NCBI RefSeq assembly: GCF_011082725.1
Contig: NZ_CP049715.1
Location: 620,001-684,000, forward strand
Direction: 5' to 3'
DNA from: Apibacter sp. B3706
Lineage (GTDB): Bacteria; Bacteroidota; Bacteroidia; Flavobacteriales; Weeksellaceae
DNA length: 64,000 nt
The translations under genes were made by a program, and so were the position numbers. Shown here in pieces: positions 62,851-64,000 of the stretch. Within the stretch, counting starts at the first letter, position 1. Each line of letters starts with the position of its first letter. The notes under the pieces are model-generated. The model worked only from the letters and a program-made list of their open reading frames with translations, ran no database searches and was not told where the DNA came from.

Positions 62851-63165
62851 CTATTGAGAAAATTCATTCGTTAAAGCTTTGCTTCTATAAAAGCCCAAAA
62901 TAATAAATATAACGCCAAAGAAAACTATTTTAAATAAGGAGAAAGAATAATTTTTCCACATTAAGTTGATCCAATTTGAAAAAGGAATTTCCCCTGAGAA
63001 TAAGAATTTAGAAGTATAATGATTATCTACAAAACAATGAAGTATAAAATCTACTAACACCATTACGAGAGAAAATACTAAAGTAAAGATAATGATATAT
63101 CCAATTTTTCCTAAAGACTTAAAAATAGTTTCTTCAATACGTAAATAATTTTTTTTCTTACTCAT
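62851..63165 (-). CDS. small three-helix membrane protein of unknown function, CDF operon
   Basis: 104 residues with a Lys-rich start, two to three hydrophobic helices (IGYIIIFTLVFSLVMVLVDF; FSLFKIVFFGVIFIILGFY) and an acidic end. No family recognised. It starts 3 bases after the CDF stop, so both are on one message; it may be an accessory subunit, but nothing in its sequence says so. Confidence 0.65.
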   Translation of the reverse strand: MSKKKNYLRIEETIFKSLGKIGYIIIFTLVFSLVMVLVDFILHCFVDNHYTSKFLFSGEIPFSNWINLMWKNYSFSLFKIVFFGVIFIILGFYRSKALTNEFSQ

Positions 63166-63168
63166 ATT

Positions 63169-64000
63169 TTATTTATCTAATTTATGGCGTTTGTCAATCT
63201 CAATAATTTCTTTTGTCCACAAAACCTCCTTATCAAAAAGATATTTACGATAAGGGCAATTGGTTTTTGTACAAATTTTGCATGAAATAGATTCACAGCA
63301 ATCATCAACGTGAACAAACATTTCAAAACTGTTGCCAAAGTTATCAATAATTATCTTTTTAAGCGCATCTAATTCTTTATGAGCTTCCCTCACATTAAAA
63401 TACCAGGGCAAGGTTAAATGACAGTCCAGATGTAAGCTGCTTCCGTATTTTATAAACCGTACATTATGAATGTCAATCCAATTTGGATTTCTGTTCTTAT
63501 TTAAAGTTTCAACTAATTGAACGATCAATTCTTCATCGGCTTCATCCATAATTCCCGCATAGGATTTACGAATAATTTTAACCCCGGTAAAAATAATAAT
63601 CAAAGCAAAAATCAGGGCTATCACGCTATCCATCCAATATATTTTAAAAAAATACATGACAAAAAGACCCAGTACAAGTCCTAAGGTGGAATACGTATCT
63701 GATTTTAGATGCTCTCCTCCTGAAATTAAAGCCAAAGATTTATTTTTCTTACCTTTTTTAATGGCGGCAACTCCCATAATATAGTTCACCAGTCCGGTCA
63801 CGGCAATTAAAAGAATTCCAAAGTCCAGTTTGCGTATTTCATGAACGTTGAAAACATTAAGTACCGATTCATAAATAATTAGCACACCGGCTACGGTAAT
63901 AAGACTTCCTTCAATCCCGGCCGAAATAAATTCAATTTTACCGTGTCCGTAAGGATGGTCTCTGTCTTTGGGTTTGGAAGATAGGTAAAGGCTGTATAAA
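63169..64000 (-). CDS. cation diffusion facilitator (CDF) metal exporter, C-terminal part (runs off the window)
   Basis: The frame is open from the window edge (L-Y-S-L-Y-L-S-S-KPKDRDHPYGHGKIE) to a stop at 63169, so at least 277 residues are present and the first helices are missing. A GTG at 63885 is not the true start. Landmarks: the KP-x-D-x2-HPYGHGK-x-E loop after helix II, and helices III to VI. The cytoplasmic C-terminal domain has WIDIHNVRFIKYGSSLHLDC and FVHVDDCCESISCKICTKTN with CPYRKY, a Cys-rich tail not found in FieF/ZitB-type CDFs I know. It exports Zn, Fe, Mn or Cd; the metal is not assignable. Confidence 0.9.
   Translation of the reverse strand, partial: LYSLYLSSKPKDRDHPYGHGKIEFISAGIEGSLITVAGVLIIYESVLNVFNVHEIRKLDFGILLIAVTGLVNYIMGVAAIKKGKKNKSLALISGGEHLKSDTYSTLGLVLGLFVMYFFKIYWMDSVIALIFALIIIFTGVKIIRKSYAGIMDEADEELIVQLVETLNKNRNPNWIDIHNVRFIKYGSSLHLDCHLTLPWYFNVREAHKELDALKKIIIDNFGNSFEMFVHVDDCCESISCKICTKTNCPYRKYLFDKEVLWTKEIIEIDKRHKLDK

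Noticed and set aside
1-64000. CRISPR arrays, tRNA or rRNA genes, insertion sequences, prophage
   Set aside because: No spaced identical repeats, no cloverleaf-like or rRNA segments, no transposase, integrase or phage structural genes were seen.

Overview
The window looks like chromosomal DNA of a low-GC member of the Bacteroidota, class Flavobacteriia. The reasons are the very AT-rich composition, the many TAnnTTTG -7 promoter elements (typical of this phylum) just upstream of genes, the near absence of Shine-Dalgarno sequences, a type-B type IX secretion (gliding-motility C-terminal) cargo protein, a short Obg without the extra C-terminal domain, and a short-lid adenylate kinase. A host-associated Weeksellaceae (Apibacter-like) is possible, but that is a guess. 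I see no rRNA, tRNA, CRISPR array, insertion sequence or prophage.

Layout. 1-9 kb: an edge-truncated TonB-dependent receptor, divergent from a DtxR/MntR-type regulator with an iron-box-like operator in the receptor promoter; a DUF763 protein; a menaquinone pair (isochorismate synthase and MenI-like thioesterase); a Zn/Cd-type P-type ATPase; a tyrosine phosphatase; PnuC. 9-17 kb: superoxide dismutase, the topoisomerase IV operon parE-membrane protein-parC, and an ECF sigma factor with a membrane partner. 16-29 kb: a GlcD-like FAD oxidase divergent from a FecCD/FecE importer, a Dcu-type dicarboxylate carrier, a PatB-like lyase, surE divergent from a tail-specific protease, and a ppk1-ppx polyphosphate module. 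29.4-44.1 kb: a single-strand exopolysaccharide/capsule cluster (export lipoprotein, tyrosine autokinase, flippase, six glycosyltransferases, polymerase-like protein, initiating phosphoglycosyltransferase), even more AT-rich than its flanks. 44-55.8 kb: OmpA-like protein, RseP, UspA, hpt-adk-obg, HtrA, pyridoxal kinase, MarR, a heavy-metal-associated protein, AraC and a secreted double carboxymuconolactone-decarboxylase protein. 56-64 kb: a roughly 1,700-residue repeat protein with a type IX sorting domain, a KdnA-like aminotransferase, a small membrane protein and an edge-truncated CDF metal exporter.

How the genes work together. Metal handling recurs: the receptor and DtxR-like regulator, the P-type ATPase, a Mn-type SOD, the heavy-metal-associated protein and the CDF exporter. 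Envelope construction and quality control is the second theme: EPS cluster, OmpA, RseP, HtrA, tail-specific protease, KdnA-like Kdo modification and the giant surface protein. PnuC and PdxY point to vitamin salvage. Several start codons are moved from the longest possible reading frame because a TAnnTTTG element lies inside the longer version.

The most interesting observations are: DUF763 with a helix-hairpin-helix and a C-terminal sliding-clamp motif; a similar clamp-like C-terminus on ParC; the twelve-repeat cysteine-paired surface protein; the DtxR-like box placed exactly between the -33 and -7 elements; three apparently leaderless genes; and the KdnA-like enzyme.
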